In this document: one piece after another, positions 25,838-34,442 of the stretch | Position numbering within the stretch: position 1 is the stretch's first letter | How the letters are laid out: the number at the start of each line of letters is the position of its first letter | Source: Gordonia hankookensis | GTDB lineage: Bacteria > Actinomycetota > Actinomycetes > Mycobacteriales > Mycobacteriaceae | Assembly: GCF_014673215.1 (NCBI RefSeq) | Contig: NZ_JACWMS010000005.1 | Coordinates: forward strand, 341,032 to 405,031 | DNA: 64,000 nucleotides | Reading direction: 5' to 3' | Translations under genes and position numbers: made by a program | Notes under the pieces: model-generated | Databases searched by the model: none | Told to the model about the DNA's origin: nothing | Seen by the model: the letters and a program-made list of their open reading frames with translations, nothing else

Positions 25838-27184
25838 TCAACTGTGTAGCAGAAAGTGCTCGAACACCTTGGTCCCGAACACCACCGCCTCGACGGGTAC
25901 ACGCTCGTCCACACCGTGGAACAGTGCGGCGAAATCCAGCTCCGGCGGGAGTTGCAGTGGGGCGAAGCCGAAGCAACGGACGCCGAGCTTGGCGAACGCC
26001 TTCGCGTCGGTGCCGCCGGAGAGCATGTAAGGGACCGTCATACCCTGTGGATCATGCGCGAGGATCGCGTCGTTCATCGCGTCGACGAGATGGCCGTCGA
26101 AGGTCGTCTCATACGAATCGAGATGGGTGATCCACTCGCGGGTCACGTTGGGCCCGATGAGCTCGTCGACCTCCTTCTCGAACGCCTCCTGGCGTCCGGG
26201 AAGTACGCGGCAGTCGACAACCGCCTCGGCCTTCTGCGGGATCACGTTGGCCTTGTAGCCGGCCTTGAGCATCGTCGGGTTCGCGGTGTCGCGCAGCGTT
26301 GCGCCGATGATGCGGGCCAGATTGCCGAGCTTGAACAAGGTCGTGTCGAGGTCGGGGGCGTCGGGGCTCAGATCCAGGCCGGTCTCGTCGGAGACCGTGG
26401 CCAGGAACTGGCTCACCGATTCGGTCATCACCAACGGAAAGGTGTGCCTGCCAAGGCGGGCAACCGCTTCCGCGACTTCGGTGACCGCGTTGTCGGAGTG
26501 CAGGAAGGACCCGTGTCCGGCCGTGGCATCGGCCGCCAGTCGCATCCACGACAGACCCTTCTCGGCGGTCTCCACGAGATAGAGGCGCCGCTGCGTGCCG
26601 TCGGGTCGATCAACGGTGAGAGAGAATCCGCCGACCTCGCCGACCGCCTCGGTGACACCCTCGAAGAGATCGGGCCGGTTCTCGACCAGCCAGTGGGAAC
26701 CCCAGGTGCCACCTGCCTCCTCGTCGGCGAGGAAGGCGAAGACGATCTCCCGCGGCGGCACGGTGCCGTCACGTTTGAACTGACGCGCGAGCGCCAGCGC
26801 CATGCCGACCATGTCCTTCATGTCGACAGCGCCGCGACCCCAGATGTACCCGTCCGAGACGGTCCCGGAGAAAGGGTGCACGCTCCAGTCTGCGGGTTCC
26901 GCGGGGACCACGTCGAGATGACCGTGCACGAGTAGTGCCCCGCGGTCGGAGTCGACCGGCCCCGGGAGTCGAGCGAAGATGTTGCCCCTGCCCGGTCGTC
27001 CGGACTCGACGTACTGGGTGGTGTACCCGACTTCCTCGAGGAGTTGCGCCACCCATTTGGCGCATTCCTCTTCGCCTTTGGTGGTGTCGGCCTCGCCGGT
27101 GTTGGTCGTGTCGAACCGGATGAGACGGCTCACGATGTCGACCACTTCGTCGACCGCACGATCGGCCACAGGCTGGGAAGTCAC
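25838..27184 (-). CDS. M20 family metallopeptidase, DapE2-like
   Basis: A 448-residue zinc-dependent aminoacylase or carboxypeptidase-type enzyme (Rv2141c position). Metal and catalytic residues are visible in VHGHLDVVPAE, WGRGAVDMKDMVG and FLADEEAGG; SGGTDAKAF near the end supplies another ligand. Annotation as succinyl-diaminopimelate desuccinylase is common for this family, but no lysine-pathway neighbours support it here. Start GTG is preceded by AGGAG at 6 bases. Confidence 0.9.
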   Translation of the reverse strand: MTSQPVADRAVDEVVDIVSRLIRFDTTNTGEADTTKGEEECAKWVAQLLEEVGYTTQYVESGRPGRGNIFARLPGPVDSDRGALLVHGHLDVVPAEPADWSVHPFSGTVSDGYIWGRGAVDMKDMVGMALALARQFKRDGTVPPREIVFAFLADEEAGGTWGSHWLVENRPDLFEGVTEAVGEVGGFSLTVDRPDGTQRRLYLVETAEKGLSWMRLAADATAGHGSFLHSDNAVTEVAEAVARLGRHTFPLVMTESVSQFLATVSDETGLDLSPDAPDLDTTLFKLGNLARIIGATLRDTANPTMLKAGYKANVIPQKAEAVVDCRVLPGRQEAFEKEVDELIGPNVTREWITHLDSYETTFDGHLVDAMNDAILAHDPQGMTVPYMLSGGTDAKAFAKLGVRCFGFAPLQLPPELDFAALFHGVDERVPVEAVVFGTKVFEHFLLHS

Positions 27185-27202
27185 CCCTCACTCCTACGGG
27201 AT

Positions 27203-27232
27203 TTGGGATACACGGGCAACCTCGGTTAGGGT
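27203..27232 (+). promoter_or_regulatory. Promoter of tRNA-Leu
   Basis: TTGGGA (27203-27208) and TAGGGT (27227-27232) are separated by 18 bases and lie just upstream of the tRNA. Confidence 0.55.
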
Positions 27233-27251
27233 TATGCCCGCGCTACGAGAG

Positions 27252-27340
27252 GTCCGAGTGGCGGAATGGCAGACGCGCTAGCTTGAGGTGCTAGTGCCCT
27301 ATTAACGGGCGTGGGGGTTCAAGTCCCCCCTCGGACACCA
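27252..27340 (+). tRNA. tRNA-Leu (anticodon GAG)
   Basis: A class II tRNA of 89 bases with the CCA end encoded. The acceptor arms are 27252-27258 and 27330-27336 (7 of 7 pairs), discriminator A, CCA at 27338-27340. The anticodon stem CTAGC/GCTAG closes the loop TTGAGGT, so the anticodon is GAG. A long variable arm (GCCC/GGGC) and the GTTCAAG T-loop are as expected for leucine. It marks the end of the first synteny block. Confidence 0.97.
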
Positions 27341-27377
27341 CCTTCGGGATGATCACGGTCATCCTATTCGCGATTCA

Positions 27378-27405
27378 CCCCGGCCACGGCCGGGGTTTTC
27401 TTTTT
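27378..27405 (+). terminator. Intrinsic terminator after tRNA-Leu
   Basis: CCCCGGCC (27378-27385) pairs with GGCCGGGG (27388-27395), followed by TTTTC and five more T. It is the only hairpin in the window with a clear U-tract. Confidence 0.85.
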
Positions 27406-27523
27406 CCCGTCGACCGCAACCGGAGATCGGTCGCGCCCACTGATGAGAATGCCATTTTCATATTCGGAAACGTCGAGTACGATCACGAAGAATCCATTGT
27501 CCGACGATGCCGGAGGAAAGACC

Positions 27524-27937
27524 ATGCCCAAGGCGCTGGCGCCAGAGATCTCCACCTGGCCCGACAAGGACGCGCAGCTGATCGGCACGAGGTGCGCCGT
27601 GTGCGAGTTCACCACCTTCCCCGCCCAGGACAACTGTCCCAAATGCAGTTCGGGTGACACCTCGGATGTCCTCCTCCCCCGGACCGGCACCCTGGTCGCC
27701 TGGACCGTCCAGGGATTTCCTCCCGGCGCTCCCTACATCGGTGCCACCGGCGACGACTTCGTCCCGTTCGGCGTCGGTCTGGTGCAGCTCGACGACGTGG
27801 TGCGCGTGGAGGGTCGGCTCACCGAGAACGACCCGGCCAAGTTGCAGTTCGGACAGGCCGTGGAACTCACGATGATCCCGCTCGCCACCGACGCCGACGG
27901 CGACGAGATCTACACCTTCGCCTTCGCCCCGGCCTGA
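27524..27937 (+). CDS. DUF35 OB-fold protein with zinc ribbon
   Basis: A 137-residue partner protein of thiolase-like enzymes. The rubredoxin-like zinc ribbon has cysteines C24, C27, C38 and C41, followed by the OB-fold (TGTLVAWTVQGFPPGAPY, PFGVGLVQLDD). In steroid side-chain and related degradation such proteins form complexes with thiolase-fold aldolases or with MaoC hydratases. ATG 27524 has GGAGGAAA upstream. It is 19 bases before the thiolase-like gene, fitting an obligate complex. The preceding 100 bases are AT-richer than the surroundings and should contain the promoter. Confidence 0.88.
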   Translation: MPKALAPEISTWPDKDAQLIGTRCAVCEFTTFPAQDNCPKCSSGDTSDVLLPRTGTLVAWTVQGFPPGAPYIGATGDDFVPFGVGLVQLDDVVRVEGRLTENDPAKLQFGQAVELTMIPLATDADGDEIYTFAFAPA

Positions 27938-27956
27938 CTCCACGAGAGGAACCCCC

Positions 27957-29102
27957 ATGACCAACGACGTAGCCATCATCGGCGTCGGCCTTCATCCCTT
28001 CGGTCGCTTCGACAAGACCGCCATGCAGATGGGCGCCGAGGCCATCCAGCTCGCTCTCGGCGATGCCGGTGTCGAGTGGAAGGACATCCAATTCGGCTTC
28101 GGCGGAAGCTATGAGATCTCGAATCCGGATGCCGTCACCCGCCTGGTCGGTCTGACCGGGATCACCTTCACCAACGTGTTCAACGCGTGCGCAACGTCGG
28201 CCAGTGCCATCCAGCAGACCGCCGACACCATCCGCCTCGGCACCTACGACATCGGGATCGCGGTCGGCATGGACAAGCATCCGCGCGGGGCGTTCACCGA
28301 CAACCCGGCCAAGCTGGCCCTGCCCCAGTGGTACGCGCAGAACGGGCAGTTCCTGACCACCAAGTTCTTCGGGATGAAGGCCAACCGCTACATCCACGAT
28401 CACAACATCTCCCAGGCCACCCTCGCCGAGGTCGCGGCCAAGAACTTCCGCAACGGCGAGCGGAATCCGAACGCGTTCCGACGCACCCCGATCCCCGCCG
28501 ACCAGATCCTGAATTCGGCGATGGTCAACTACCCGCTGACGCAGTACATGTTCTGCTCGCCCGACGAGGGCGCGGCGGCGGTGATCATGTGTCGCGGGGA
28601 CATCGCGCACAAGTTCACCGACAAACCGGTGTTCTTGCGTGCCAGTGAGATCCGTACACGTCGGTACGGCGCCTATGAGGTGCACGCCACCTCCGCACCG
28701 ATCGAGGAGGACGTGTCGCCGACCGTCTACGCCGCACGCGCGGCCTACGAGCGGGCCGGTATCGGGCCCGAGGACGTCGACATCGCCCAGTTGCAGGACA
28801 CCGACGCAGGTGCCGAGATCATCCACATGGCCGAGACCGGTCTGTGCAAAGACGGGGAACAGGAGCAGTTGCTCGCCGACGGAGCCACCGAGATCACCGG
28901 CTCGATCCCGGTCAACACCGACGGCGGGCTGATCGCCAACGGTGAGCCGATCGGCGCGTCCGGGCTCCGCCAGATGCACGAACTCGTGCGTCAGCTGCGC
29001 GGCGAAGCCGGTGACCGACAGGTGCCCGGGTCACCCAGGGTCGGGCTGGCACAGGTCTATGGCGCCCCGGGCACCGCCTCGGCCACGATCGTCTCGCTCT
29101 GA
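27957..29102 (+). CDS. Thiolase-superfamily protein, lipid-transfer/aldolase type
   Basis: A 381-residue protein of the SCP-x/Ltp branch. The first cysteine (C78, FNACATSAS) is present, but the usual C-terminal catalytic pair is altered: NGEPIGASG replaces the NGHP motif and QVYGAPGTAS replaces the final Cys-Gly loop. This pattern, with a DUF35 partner directly upstream, suits an Ltp2-type retro-aldolase for acyl-CoA side chains better than a true thiolase. AGAGGAA six bases upstream fixes the ATG. Substrate not determinable; no other steroid genes are adjacent. Confidence 0.82.
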   Translation: MTNDVAIIGVGLHPFGRFDKTAMQMGAEAIQLALGDAGVEWKDIQFGFGGSYEISNPDAVTRLVGLTGITFTNVFNACATSASAIQQTADTIRLGTYDIGIAVGMDKHPRGAFTDNPAKLALPQWYAQNGQFLTTKFFGMKANRYIHDHNISQATLAEVAAKNFRNGERNPNAFRRTPIPADQILNSAMVNYPLTQYMFCSPDEGAAAVIMCRGDIAHKFTDKPVFLRASEIRTRRYGAYEVHATSAPIEEDVSPTVYAARAAYERAGIGPEDVDIAQLQDTDAGAEIIHMAETGLCKDGEQEQLLADGATEITGSIPVNTDGGLIANGEPIGASGLRQMHELVRQLRGEAGDRQVPGSPRVGLAQVYGAPGTASATIVSL

Positions 29103-29124
29103 GGTCTCTGGCGCGGACAGTCCT

Positions 29125-30060
29125 TCATCGACCTGCCGTCATCGCAGCCATCCCGTTGCGATACGGCAGGTCGATGTCGTTCGCGTCGTAGGCGCGCAAG
29201 ATCGCGCGGCGGATACGGCGCTGCAGAGACCACTGTGCGTTCGGCTTCGTCTTCAGCGTCATCCGCAGAACGACCATGTCGGGTGCGACCTCCTGGATGC
29301 CGAGCATCTCGGGGGCGCCCAGCACATCGGCGGCCGCCGACTCGTCGGCCAGTACCTCGTTGGCCGCCTCGAGCGCGACCTCCTGGGCACGATCGAGATC
29401 GGCGGTCAGGGCGACCGGCACCTCGACCCGAGCCACCGCGTACTCCTGGCTCATGTTGCCGACCCGGGCGATCTCACCGTTGCGGACGTACCAGAGCGTG
29501 CCGTCGAGGTCGCGCACCGTGGTGATGCGCAGACCCACCGACTCGACCTCGCCGATGGCCTCGCCGAGGTCGACGATGTCGCCGACCCCGTATTGATCCT
29601 CGAGCAGCATGAACACACCGGACACGAAGTCCTTGACCAGGTTCTGCGCACCGAAACCGATGGCCAGGCCGACGACACCGGCCGACGCGATGAACGGCGC
29701 GATGTTGACCCCGAGGACGCTCAGGATCGACAGCACGACCCACACCAGCAGAATGATCGACACCGTCGACTTGAGGACGGATCCGATCGTCTTCGCCCGC
29801 TGGGCCCTGCGCTCGGCAACCGCGGGGTTACGCGCGGCGGCGGGAGTCTTTTCCCGCAGGTGACGCAGCAATGCGGGCTTCCGCTGATCCGGGTTTCCGG
29901 AATCGGTCTTGGGTCGCCTGGTGGCCCGATCGATCGCACGGTGCAGCAAGTACCGCACGATCAGCGCGACCACGATGTATGTCACGATGCGGATCGGGGT
30001 CTCGATGATCCACTCGCGGTTTGTCTCCGTCCATTCGAAGGCGAGGGTTTGAGCTGTCAT
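29125..30060 (-). CDS. MscS-family mechanosensitive channel
   Basis: A small-conductance-type channel of 311 residues that relieves osmotic pressure. One helix near residue 25, a linker rich in charged residues, then two helices of which the pore helix is IASAGVVGLAIGFGAQNLVKD; the beta domain (EDQYGVGDIVDLGEAIGEVE) and C-terminal alpha-beta domain follow. I start at ATG 30060 because TACGGT stands seven bases before it; an upstream ATG at 30090 is in frame. Divergent from the nucleoside hydrolase. Confidence 0.93.
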   Translation of the reverse strand: MTAQTLAFEWTETNREWIIETPIRIVTYIVVALIVRYLLHRAIDRATRRPKTDSGNPDQRKPALLRHLREKTPAAARNPAVAERRAQRAKTIGSVLKSTVSIILLVWVVLSILSVLGVNIAPFIASAGVVGLAIGFGAQNLVKDFVSGVFMLLEDQYGVGDIVDLGEAIGEVESVGLRITTVRDLDGTLWYVRNGEIARVGNMSQEYAVARVEVPVALTADLDRAQEVALEAANEVLADESAAADVLGAPEMLGIQEVAPDMVVLRMTLKTKPNAQWSLQRRIRRAILRAYDANDIDLPYRNGMAAMTAGR

Positions 30061-30067
30061 GGTGACG

Positions 30068-30073
30068 ACCGTA
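30068..30073 (-). promoter_or_regulatory. -10 element of a leaderless promoter (MscS gene)
   Basis: On the minus strand TACGGT is followed by 7 bases and ATG 30060. Confidence 0.55.
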
Positions 30074-30131
30074 CGGATGTGATCGGTCATGTCCAGTCGG
30101 GACCGCGGTCAACTGGAGCGTCGGGCGGACA

Positions 30132-30198
30132 GTGCGTCGAATCTCACGGTGCGTCGATCTCGTGGTGCGTCTGATCTCATGGTGCGTCTGATCTCATG
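30132..30198. repeat. 17-base tandem repeats between MscS and nucleoside hydrolase genes
   Basis: Four copies of GTGCGTCNGATCTCRTG (30132-30148, 30149-30164 one base short, 30165-30181, 30182-30198) stand head to tail in the divergent promoter region. The last two copies are identical. Confidence 0.8.
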
Positions 30199-30218
30199 GT
30201 CCGGTCCACAATGGAACG

Positions 30219-31277
30219 GTGACCCGCCTCATCCTCGACTGTGACACCGGCATAGACGACTCGCTCGCTCTCCTCTATCTCCTCGGCCGACGCGATGTAG
30301 ACCTGGTCGGCATCGTGTCGACGGCGGGCAATGTGCCCGTCGACGTCGTGACCGCCAACAACCTGGCGTGGCTCGAGTTGTGCGGACGCACCGACATCCC
30401 GGTGCACACCGGCTCGCCGGTACCACTCGTGGCCGAATTGATGACCACCGAGGACACCCACGGTCCGCTCGGCATCGGGTACGCCGAGCTCCCACCTGCC
30501 ACCCAACCGGCCAGTCGGGTCGACGCCGCCGATGCCTGGATCGAGGCGGCGACGGCACACCCCGGGGAACTGATCGGACTGGTGACCGGGCCGTTGACGT
30601 CCCTGGCGACCGCGCTCCGGCGTGATCCCGCACTCCCCACCCGCCTGGCCCGACTCGTGATCATGGGCGGTGCGTTCCACGTGCACGGGAACACCACGCC
30701 GACCTCGGAGTGGAACGTCGCAGTGGATCCCGAAGCCGCCGCCGAGGTGTTCGCCGCGTTCGGGCGCGACGGTACGGAACCACCCATCGTCTGCCCCCTC
30801 GACCTCACCGAGTCGGTGGCGATGACGCCCGATCACCTCGTGCGGCTCGCCGCGACGGCAGGCAGCAGCCCCGTCGAGTGCCCCGATCCCAGCGACGAGG
30901 CAGGGCTGCGGTCGGTGTCCGACAATGCGCTGATCCGGCATCTGATGGACGCGCTGCGTTTCTACCTCGAGTTCCATCACACCCACGACGAGGGCTACAT
31001 CGCCCATCTCCACGACCCGTTCGCGGCCATGGTCGCACTGGCGCCCGACATCGTGACGACGATCCCCGCGCGTGTCGACGTCGAGCTGATCGGGCATCAC
31101 ACGCGCGGGATGACCATCGCAGACGAACGATCGATGACCGGGGAACCCAATGCGCGGATCGCCACCGCGACCGATGTCGACGCAGTGTTCGACGACCTGA
31201 TCGACACCGTCGGATCCTATGCGAGATCATATGCACCATCGGACAATTCGGGCAGCGGGATCGACGCGCGAACGTGA
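30219..31277 (+). CDS. Nucleoside hydrolase (inosine/uridine-preferring type)
   Basis: Cleaves the N-glycosidic bond of ribonucleosides for salvage. The calcium-binding motif DCDTGIDDSLAL is at residues 7-18; GPLTSLATAL, MGGAFHVHGNTTP and EWNVAVDPEAA and the late HDPFAAM carry the other conserved residues. The 352 residues include a 30-residue tail beyond the usual fold. The GTG start has CACAAT six bases upstream, a leaderless-type arrangement directly after the tandem repeats. Base preference cannot be told. Confidence 0.92.
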   Translation: MTRLILDCDTGIDDSLALLYLLGRRDVDLVGIVSTAGNVPVDVVTANNLAWLELCGRTDIPVHTGSPVPLVAELMTTEDTHGPLGIGYAELPPATQPASRVDAADAWIEAATAHPGELIGLVTGPLTSLATALRRDPALPTRLARLVIMGGAFHVHGNTTPTSEWNVAVDPEAAAEVFAAFGRDGTEPPIVCPLDLTESVAMTPDHLVRLAATAGSSPVECPDPSDEAGLRSVSDNALIRHLMDALRFYLEFHHTHDEGYIAHLHDPFAAMVALAPDIVTTIPARVDVELIGHHTRGMTIADERSMTGEPNARIATATDVDAVFDDLIDTVGSYARSYAPSDNSGSGIDART

Positions 31278-31304
31278 ACGCCTGCGTGCCGGGAACCACA
31301 GGCG

Positions 31305-31310
31305 TAGCGT
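31305..31310 (+). promoter_or_regulatory. -10 element of a leaderless promoter (LLM oxidoreductase)
   Basis: TAGCGT is followed by 6 bases and GTG 31317. Confidence 0.55.
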
Positions 31311-31316
31311 CGTGAT

Positions 31317-32270
31317 GTGACCAGACTCGGCTACCAGATCCCCAACTTCACCTATCCCGACGTCACCGCAGATCGCCTCTTCCCCACCGTCGTCGCCCAA
31401 GCCGTCGAGGCCGAGGACTCCGGATTCGACACCGTGCTGGTGATGGATCACTTCTACCAGCTTCCCATCCTCGGCACTCCCGACGAACCGATGATCGAGT
31501 GCTACACCCTGCTCTCGGCCCTCGCCCAGCACACGTCGAGGGTCAGGCTGTCGGCACTCGTGACGGGCAACACGTATCGCCACCCGACACTCCTCGCCAA
31601 GACGGTCACGGCACTCGACGTGGTCTCGGGTGGGCGCGCCCAGTTGGGTATCGGCGCCGGCTGGTTCGAACTCGAGCACGACTCACTGGGCTACGAGTTC
31701 GGCACCTTCACCGATCGATTCGAGAAACTCGAGGAATCGCTGCAGATCGTCCTCGGCATGCTCGAAGGGAACACACCGAGCCTTGACGGCACCTGGTATC
31801 AGGTCCGTGAGGCGCTCAATGTGCCTGCGCCACTGTCGAAGATCCCGGTCATGATCGGCGGCGGCGGCGAGCGCAAGACACTACGCATGGTTGCCCAGTA
31901 CGCCGACGAATCGAATCTCATCTGCGCGTTCGAGGACATCGGCCGCAAGCTGGATGCCCTGTCCGGGCACTGTGACCGCCTGGGCCGCAACCGCTCCGAG
32001 ATCACCGTCAGCCTGCAGACGTCGGCATGTATCGCGCCGACGCACGACGAGGCCGTCGCCGAATTCGAGTCGTATCTCGAGCGGAATCCTGCTGCCGAAG
32101 TGCGCAGGGCGAACACCATCGTGGGCGACCCGGACGAGGTGGGTGCCCGGTTCTCGGAGCTCCTCGCGACCGGCGTGGACGGCATCACCGTCAACGCTCC
32201 TGCCAATGGCCATGTGCCGGGGCGGGTGTCGCTGTTGGGCTCGACCCTCGCCCCGCTGATCAGCGGCTAG
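31317..32270 (+). CDS. Luciferase-like (LLM) F420-dependent oxidoreductase
   Basis: A 317-residue TIM-barrel flavin/F420 enzyme. Family signs are AEDSGFDTVLVMDHF, LSALVTGNTYRHPTLLAKTVTALDVVSGGRAQLGIGAGWF and IPVMIGGGGERKTLRMVAQYAD. Mycolic-acid actinobacteria have dozens of these, mostly of unknown substrate and using reduced F420. Its stop shares bases with the end of a possible small gene on the opposite strand, so it is convergent with the dihydroxybenzoate operon. Confidence 0.9.
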   Translation: MTRLGYQIPNFTYPDVTADRLFPTVVAQAVEAEDSGFDTVLVMDHFYQLPILGTPDEPMIECYTLLSALAQHTSRVRLSALVTGNTYRHPTLLAKTVTALDVVSGGRAQLGIGAGWFELEHDSLGYEFGTFTDRFEKLEESLQIVLGMLEGNTPSLDGTWYQVREALNVPAPLSKIPVMIGGGGERKTLRMVAQYADESNLICAFEDIGRKLDALSGHCDRLGRNRSEITVSLQTSACIAPTHDEAVAEFESYLERNPAAEVRRANTIVGDPDEVGARFSELLATGVDGITVNAPANGHVPGRVSLLGSTLAPLISG

Positions 32271-32386
32271 TTCAGCTCGGGCGTCGTCTCGTGCACGGTG
32301 CCGCGGGTCGGCCGGCCGGGCTTCGCCCCGACCAGCCCGTGGTCGTCGACGATCACCCGAAGGATCTCACCGGACCAGATGGCCAC
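32267..32386 (-). CDS. Possible small protein, apparently frameshifted
   Basis: From GTG 32386 a 39-codon frame with strong GC3 bias (VAIWSGEILRVIVDDHGLVG...) ends at 32267. A better start, ATG 32400, overlaps the carrier-protein stop as ATGA and has GAGGAGG seven bases upstream, but its frame ends after 15 codons. A run of four C on the minus strand (32393-32396) separates the two; one extra C would fuse them into a 44-residue protein. No family recognised. Confidence 0.3.
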   Translation of the reverse strand: MAIWSGEILRVIVDDHGLVGAKPGRPTRGTVHETTPELN

Positions 32387-32396
32387 AGTGGAGGGG

Positions 32397-32690
32397 TCAT
32401 CTGTGCACCTCCTCGGTGGCGCCGGCCGCCGAAGCCGCGTTCGGCGCCGGGTCCGCCGCGAGCTCACGAACCCATGTGCCGACGATCGGATCCGATGCCA
32501 ATGCCACCAGATCGGCCTTGACTGCTCCGGCAGCCCGCCAGCGTTCGACCAGTGACATGAGCCGGATCGAATCGAGACCGATGTCGAGGACATTGGTGTC
32601 GTCGCCGATCTCCTCGACAGGTATCTGCAGGATCTCAGCGATGTCCCCGATGATCCCTTCCCTGCTGAGTGTCGAACGATTGGTCGCCAT
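32397..32690 (-). CDS. Stand-alone aryl carrier protein for 2,3-dihydroxybenzoate
   Basis: A 97-residue phosphopantetheine carrier. The attachment serine is in DIGLDSIRLMSLVERWRAAG, which resembles the ArCP domain of EntB/VibB/DhbB more than fatty-acid ACPs. In those proteins the carrier is fused to isochorismatase; here the two are separate genes on opposite strands. GAGGAG eight bases before ATG gives good translation. It follows the ligase after 150 bases, and presumably receives dihydroxybenzoate from it. No NRPS is in the window. Confidence 0.85.
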   Translation of the reverse strand: MATNRSTLSREGIIGDIAEILQIPVEEIGDDTNVLDIGLDSIRLMSLVERWRAAGAVKADLVALASDPIVGTWVRELAADPAPNAASAAGATEEVHR

Positions 32691-32840
32691 AGGCTGATCT
32701 CCTCATCTCCGCCATCGCCGGGATGGCCTCTGTTCCGGGTCATCGCAGATCTCGCACGGCGGGTGCCGAACGCTGCCGAAGACGTCGACAATGCTTGGGC
32801 CGACCTCTTTTCGGGTGCGGTCGGCGTGCGCCGGGAACCC

Positions 32841-34418
32841 CTATCCGGCGAGAATGGCACGCAGCTTCTTGCGGCTCACCTTGCCCACCCCGGTCTCCGG
32901 GAACTCCTCCACCACCTTGACCGAGTCCGGCAGTTTCCATTCGGCGAGGCCCGCGTCGCGGACAAATCGCCGGATCACGGCGAGACTCGGCGGTTCGGCC
33001 GGGTCGGTCGCAATGACGTAGGCACAGGTGCGTTCGCCGAGGTACGGGTCCGGGACAGCGACGACGATCGCGTCCCACACACCCGGATGCGCCAACAACT
33101 GCTCTTCGAGCTGCTCGGCCGACACCTTCTCGCCGCCACGGTTGACCCGGTCGCCGCCACGGCCGCGGACCACCAGGTTGCCGTACTCGTTCAATTCGAC
33201 GACGTCGCCGGTGCGATACCAGCCGTCGGCTGCGAACGAATCCTTGCCCGCACCGGCCCAGTAGCCTCGAATCGTGTACGGGCCCTGGGTCTCCAGGAAC
33301 CCCGGTCCGACGTCCACCGGTTCACCGTGCTCGTCGACGACACGCAATTGATCGGCATCGGACATCGGTCGCCCCTGAGTCGTGCAGATCTCGTCGATCG
33401 GATCATCGAGGCGCGTGTAGCAGACCAGGCCCTCCGCCATCCCGAACACTTGCTGAAGCGTGACACCGAGGGCGGGGCCGATCCGACGGGCCAGCTCGTC
33501 CGGACAGCGTGCGCCGCCCACCTGGATGGTGTCCAGCGACGAGATGTCGAACGCGGCACCCCGTTCGGCTGTCTCGGTCCACAGTCGTGCGAGAGGCGGC
33601 ACGAGTCCCGTCATCGTCACCCGTTCGCGCTCCACCAGCTCCCAGGCGACCGACGGCGTCGGGGACGCGGCCAGCGCGACAGTCCCGCCGGCACTCAGGG
33701 CCCCGAGGATGCCGGGCGAACTCATCGGGAAATTGTGCGCGACCGGAAGTGCCGCCAGATAGACCGTGTCCGCGGTGACCCCGCAGATCTCATTGCTGCG
33801 CCGCACGCTGTAGAGGTAATCGTCGTGGGTGCGCGGGATCAGTTTCGGGACGCCGGTGCTGCCGCCCGACAGTTGCAGGAATGCTAGCTCGGACGGATCC
33901 GCGCGACCGTGGTCGACCGGCTCGGCGAAGAGCGACTCCAGATCGTCGACATCGACGAGGTGTTCGACGGAATCGACTTGTGCCGCAACGGCCTCGGCGA
34001 GCGCCCGATGGTCGAAGCCCTCATGGGCACGCGGCGAGATGATCGCCACCGCGCACGCAGAGCGTGCGATCCCGACCAGTTCCGCCTCGCGGTGTGCGGG
34101 CAACCCGAATACCGGGATGGCACGCACCCGGAACACGGCGAATACGGCTTCGACGAAGGCAACCTGGTTGGGGATCTGCAGCAGGACGCGATCATCCGGG
34201 CGAATGCCCAACGCCGCCAGGCCCGCCGCGAGCCGACTGACCCGGTCATCGAGGTCGGCATAGGTGAGTCGACGCGCTGCGTCCACCACCGCGATCCGGG
34301 GCCCGGTCGCCGGATCGCCACCGCGCGAGCGCAGCATGTCGTCGAAGGTCTCTCCGCGCCAAAGTCCCTGGGCACGGTAATGATCGGCGAGTTCGGGGGG
34401 CCATGGCGAAACATCCAT
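32841..34418 (-). CDS. 2,3-dihydroxybenzoate-AMP ligase
   Basis: Activates an aryl acid with ATP and loads it on an aryl carrier protein, the first step of catecholate siderophore assembly (EntE/DhbE type). The 525-residue protein has the adenylation motifs LSGGSTGVPKLIPRTHDDY, FGMAEG, YRTGDVVELNEYGNL and the hinge and terminal lysine region NRGGEKVSAEQLE and GKVSRKKLR. Aryl-acid ligases carry Asn and Ser near HNFPMSSPG in the binding pocket, and that segment is present. ATG 34418 lies 8 bases from a -10 element inside the iron box. Confidence 0.92.
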   Translation of the reverse strand: MDVSPWPPELADHYRAQGLWRGETFDDMLRSRGGDPATGPRIAVVDAARRLTYADLDDRVSRLAAGLAALGIRPDDRVLLQIPNQVAFVEAVFAVFRVRAIPVFGLPAHREAELVGIARSACAVAIISPRAHEGFDHRALAEAVAAQVDSVEHLVDVDDLESLFAEPVDHGRADPSELAFLQLSGGSTGVPKLIPRTHDDYLYSVRRSNEICGVTADTVYLAALPVAHNFPMSSPGILGALSAGGTVALAASPTPSVAWELVERERVTMTGLVPPLARLWTETAERGAAFDISSLDTIQVGGARCPDELARRIGPALGVTLQQVFGMAEGLVCYTRLDDPIDEICTTQGRPMSDADQLRVVDEHGEPVDVGPGFLETQGPYTIRGYWAGAGKDSFAADGWYRTGDVVELNEYGNLVVRGRGGDRVNRGGEKVSAEQLEEQLLAHPGVWDAIVVAVPDPYLGERTCAYVIATDPAEPPSLAVIRRFVRDAGLAEWKLPDSVKVVEEFPETGVGKVSRKKLRAILAG

Positions 34419-34419
34419 A

Positions 34420-34438
34420 GAAGGTGAGGCTACCCTAA
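34420..34438. promoter_or_regulatory. IdeR/DtxR iron box with overlapping divergent -10 elements
   Basis: The 19-base site matches the consensus TTAGGTTAGGCTAACCTAA at 15 positions. It fills the 24-base gap between the divergent ligase and isochorismatase starts. Within it lie TAGCCT for the minus strand (34427-34432, 8 bases to ATG) and TACCCT for the plus strand (34431-34436, 6 bases to GTG); they overlap by two bases. Iron-loaded regulator would silence both genes at once. Confidence 0.82.
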
Positions 34439-34442
34439 GGGA

